DNA of 6,845 nucleotides, taken from assembly GCF_001889065.1 (NCBI RefSeq), contig NZ_LWHB01000076.1, forward strand, positions 21 to 6,865, given 5' to 3'. Below, piece after piece: positions 5,469 to 6,845 of this stretch. Position 1 is the stretch's first letter, and the number at the start of each line of letters is the position of its first letter. This stretch comes from Suttonella ornithocola (GTDB taxonomy: Bacteria; Pseudomonadota; Gammaproteobacteria; Cardiobacteriales; Cardiobacteriaceae). Made by a program: the position numbers and the translations under genes. Under the pieces are notes generated by a model that was given only the letters and a program-made list of their open reading frames with translations, ran no database searches and was not told the DNA's origin.

Positions 5469-6696
5469 ATGCAACGATTAAAATATCACGCAGACCGCGT
5501 TATCAAACGGTTTTTACCTTGGGTATTCCTACTGGCGACAGGAGGAATCATTTTCTATTTGTATTACCCTTATCCGGAAACAACGCTAAGTCCGCCCCAA
5601 TCTGAGCATGATACCGCAAGCGATGAACAATCTCTAATCCCTGAACAAACACTCATCCCTAGTGAGGTTCCATCAGATACAAAAGCCTCCAAAACTCATA
5701 CACCAATTGACGCCGATAAAAAAAAAAGCCTTACCGCCATCTGCGTCTTCGCAAGCACAAACTTCACCTAAAGACACTCTCCCAGCTTATTCTTCATCAG
5801 AAACGACATCAGCATCACTAGAATCTTCTAGCACTTCTTCCGCACAAATTGAAACCTCTACTTCTCCGCAAATAGAAGAACCTAAAACCAAAGAACAAAA
5901 AAGTTCTTACTTTGAAAAAAAACTCTATCGAATTGGAAAAGCTACTAACGCTTGGCAAGTGTTACAAAATCGCTCTATCAATCCCACATTAATGCAGCAG
6001 CTTTTACCATTAAAAAAACGTTTATTAGGAAGCTTTAACTACGTAGAAATTCTTTATAACGATTATATAAATAAAGGCGAAATTAGCCCTATTAACAGTA
6101 AAATTCTAGCTGTTCGTACAAACAAATGGACTTTATTTAGCTACGAAGTAGATGGAGAAATGGAATACTATGATATAGATGGTAACGCGCCAGACCTAGC
6201 AATGGATCGTGTCCCATTTGCATACACTCGTATCACCTCTCCTTTTGACTTACATCGCCGTCATCCTATTACTCATCGGATTCGTCCACATGAAGGCGTT
6301 GACTTAAAAGGTTCTTATGGCACGCCTATTGCCAGTACTGGCGATGGCATAGTGACTTTCGCAGGTTGGCAAAATGGCTATGGAAGATTGGTTATCGTCA
6401 ACCATAATAATGGCTATGAAACGAGATACGGACACCTTTCTGCCATTGATGTCAGCACTGGACAGCGCGTTAAACGTGGGCAATTTATTGCAAAATTAGG
6501 TAACAGTGGTATTTCTACTGGCGCACATTTACACTATGAAGTGCGAATTGAAGGCATTCCCTATGATCCCATGACAGTCAAGCTTCCCTCTTATCATCCT
6601 TTACCTAAAAGCAAGCTAACCACTTGGAAACAATATAGCAATATTTATTTAGAGGCGATAACTGATATTAAAAAACAAGGATACACGGATAAATAG
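5469..6696 (+). CDS. MepM-like M23 peptidoglycan endopeptidase, split by a frameshift at a 10-A run
   Basis: Read with nine A instead of ten at 5718-5727, the gene encodes 408 residues. It has a single N-terminal membrane anchor (~14-32), a long low-complexity Ser/Thr/Pro/Glu-rich linker (~36-145), an OapA/Csd3-like region (~148-250) and a C-terminal LytM/M23 domain (~255-375). The zinc ligands and catalytic residues are intact: His274 and Asp278 (HEGVD), His322 (RYGHLS), His353 and His355 (GAHLHYE). Such enzymes cut peptide crosslinks in the periplasm to let murein expand; the RISS-like and HPITHRIRPHEGVD context resembles MepM (E. coli YebA), though the LysM part is not evident. As written, the first frame stops at 5771 after 100 residues and yields only the anchor and linker. 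The catalytic frame is open from before the run (an internal ATG at 5662) to 6696 but without the anchor. The start at ATG 5469 is chosen for the membrane segment; its Shine-Dalgarno is poor. Confidence 0.75.
5718..5727 (+). other. Homopolymeric A10 tract at the frameshift in the M23 gene
   Basis: Codons before the run (ACG-CC GAT type frame, ending in Asp-Ala-Asp) belong to the anchor frame; codons after it (GCC TTA CCG CCA TCT) belong to the catalytic frame. The two are joined in frame by 9 or 12 A. A -1 translational shift would not help, since that frame stops near 5820; a +1 shift or loss of one A is needed. Runs of nine or more A are known sites of RNA polymerase slippage and of DNA replication slippage. 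Confidence 0.85.
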
Positions 6697-6700
6697 CTGC

Positions 6701-6716
6701 GGTTTCACGTGGAACA
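6701..6716. promoter_or_regulatory. parS-like ParB-binding site
   Basis: GGTTTCACGTGGAACA contains the palindrome GTTTCACGTGGAAC (6702-6715). Against the bacterial parS consensus TGTTNCACGTGNAACA it matches 13 of the 14 defined bases; only the first base differs. ParB-CTP clamps load at such sites and spread along the chromosome for origin segregation and SMC loading. It sits 4 bp past the stop of the M23 gene, in a non-coding gap, as many parS sites do or tolerate. It could also act as a weak hairpin but has no U-tract, so it is not a terminator. Confidence 0.75.
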
Positions 6717-6724
6717 GTTCTATA

Positions 6725-6830
6725 TATAGCCAACTTCCCAAAAAATGCATACAACGTTAACTCAATATACACTTTGAAAACAGCATACTATCTTCAAGTA
6801 CGATATGCATTTTTTGGGAGCCCTGCTATA
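6725..6830. mobile_element. 106-bp MITE with IS630 terminal repeats
   Basis: Left end 6725-6751 starts TATAGCCAACTTCCC and right end 6804-6830 is its inverted partner, starting TATAGCAGGGCTCCC; 22 of 27 positions match, including a perfect 15-bp inner block (CCCAAAAAATGCATA). The left end also matches the terminal repeat of the IS630 element at 507-533 at 25 of 27 positions. The 52-bp centre codes for nothing. The TA edges fit IS630 target duplication. It is thus a likely non-autonomous derivative that the transposase at 2-496 could recognise. Confidence 0.8.
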
Positions 6831-6845
6831 TTTAGTAAATATCAT

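Noticed and set aside
6701..6716. Palindrome after the M23 gene as an intrinsic terminator
   Set aside because: The stem is short and has no T-tract; the match to parS is a better explanation.

Overview
This window is most likely chromosomal DNA from a moderately AT-rich gammaproteobacterium. Evidence for this is a secreted protease and a periplasmic M23 murein hydrolase, a TyrRS of the HLGH/KMSKS type, and repeats that recall those of Neisseria, Kingella and Moraxella. A member of the Cardiobacteriales or Moraxellaceae would fit, but the genus cannot be fixed from sequence alone.

Positions 1-1400 are a layered deposit of mobile DNA with no intact host gene. It starts with the 3' part of an IS630-family element (DDE transposase and right terminal repeat, ending at 533). 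Next come an inverted, stop-ridden relic of another IS630 N-terminus (534-672), two copies of a 120-bp MITE (672-791 and 1270-1388), an unrelated 145-bp inverted-repeat element (810-954), a relic of an IS630 3' end (962-1015), and a Neisseria-like dispersed repeat (1031-1274) split by an IS5-type MITE (1115-1244) with a 5-bp target duplication.

Positions 1409-5413 hold minus-strand genes. tyrS, a secreted trypsin-like serine protease and a membrane FHA-domain protein overlap end to end (4 nt and 19 nt) and look like one translationally coupled operon. Downstream of them, dps has its own ribosome-binding site, a plausible extended -10 promoter and a clean intrinsic terminator. The protease/FHA pair joins a periplasmic protease to an inner-membrane protein with a cytoplasmic phosphothreonine-recognition domain. 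It is the least familiar gene set here.

Divergent from tyrS across a 55-bp gap lies a plus-strand MepM-like M23 endopeptidase (5469-6696). A run of ten A (5718-5727) puts its membrane anchor and its catalytic domain in different frames. One A fewer restores a 408-residue protein, so this is a slippage, phase-variation, mutation or sequencing-error question.

Right after this gene is a near-consensus ParB-binding parS site (6701-6716), followed by a 106-bp MITE (6725-6830). Its left terminal repeat matches the end of the IS630 element at the other side of the window at 25 of 27 positions. The parS site suggests the locus lies in the origin-proximal, ParABS-segregated part of the chromosome.
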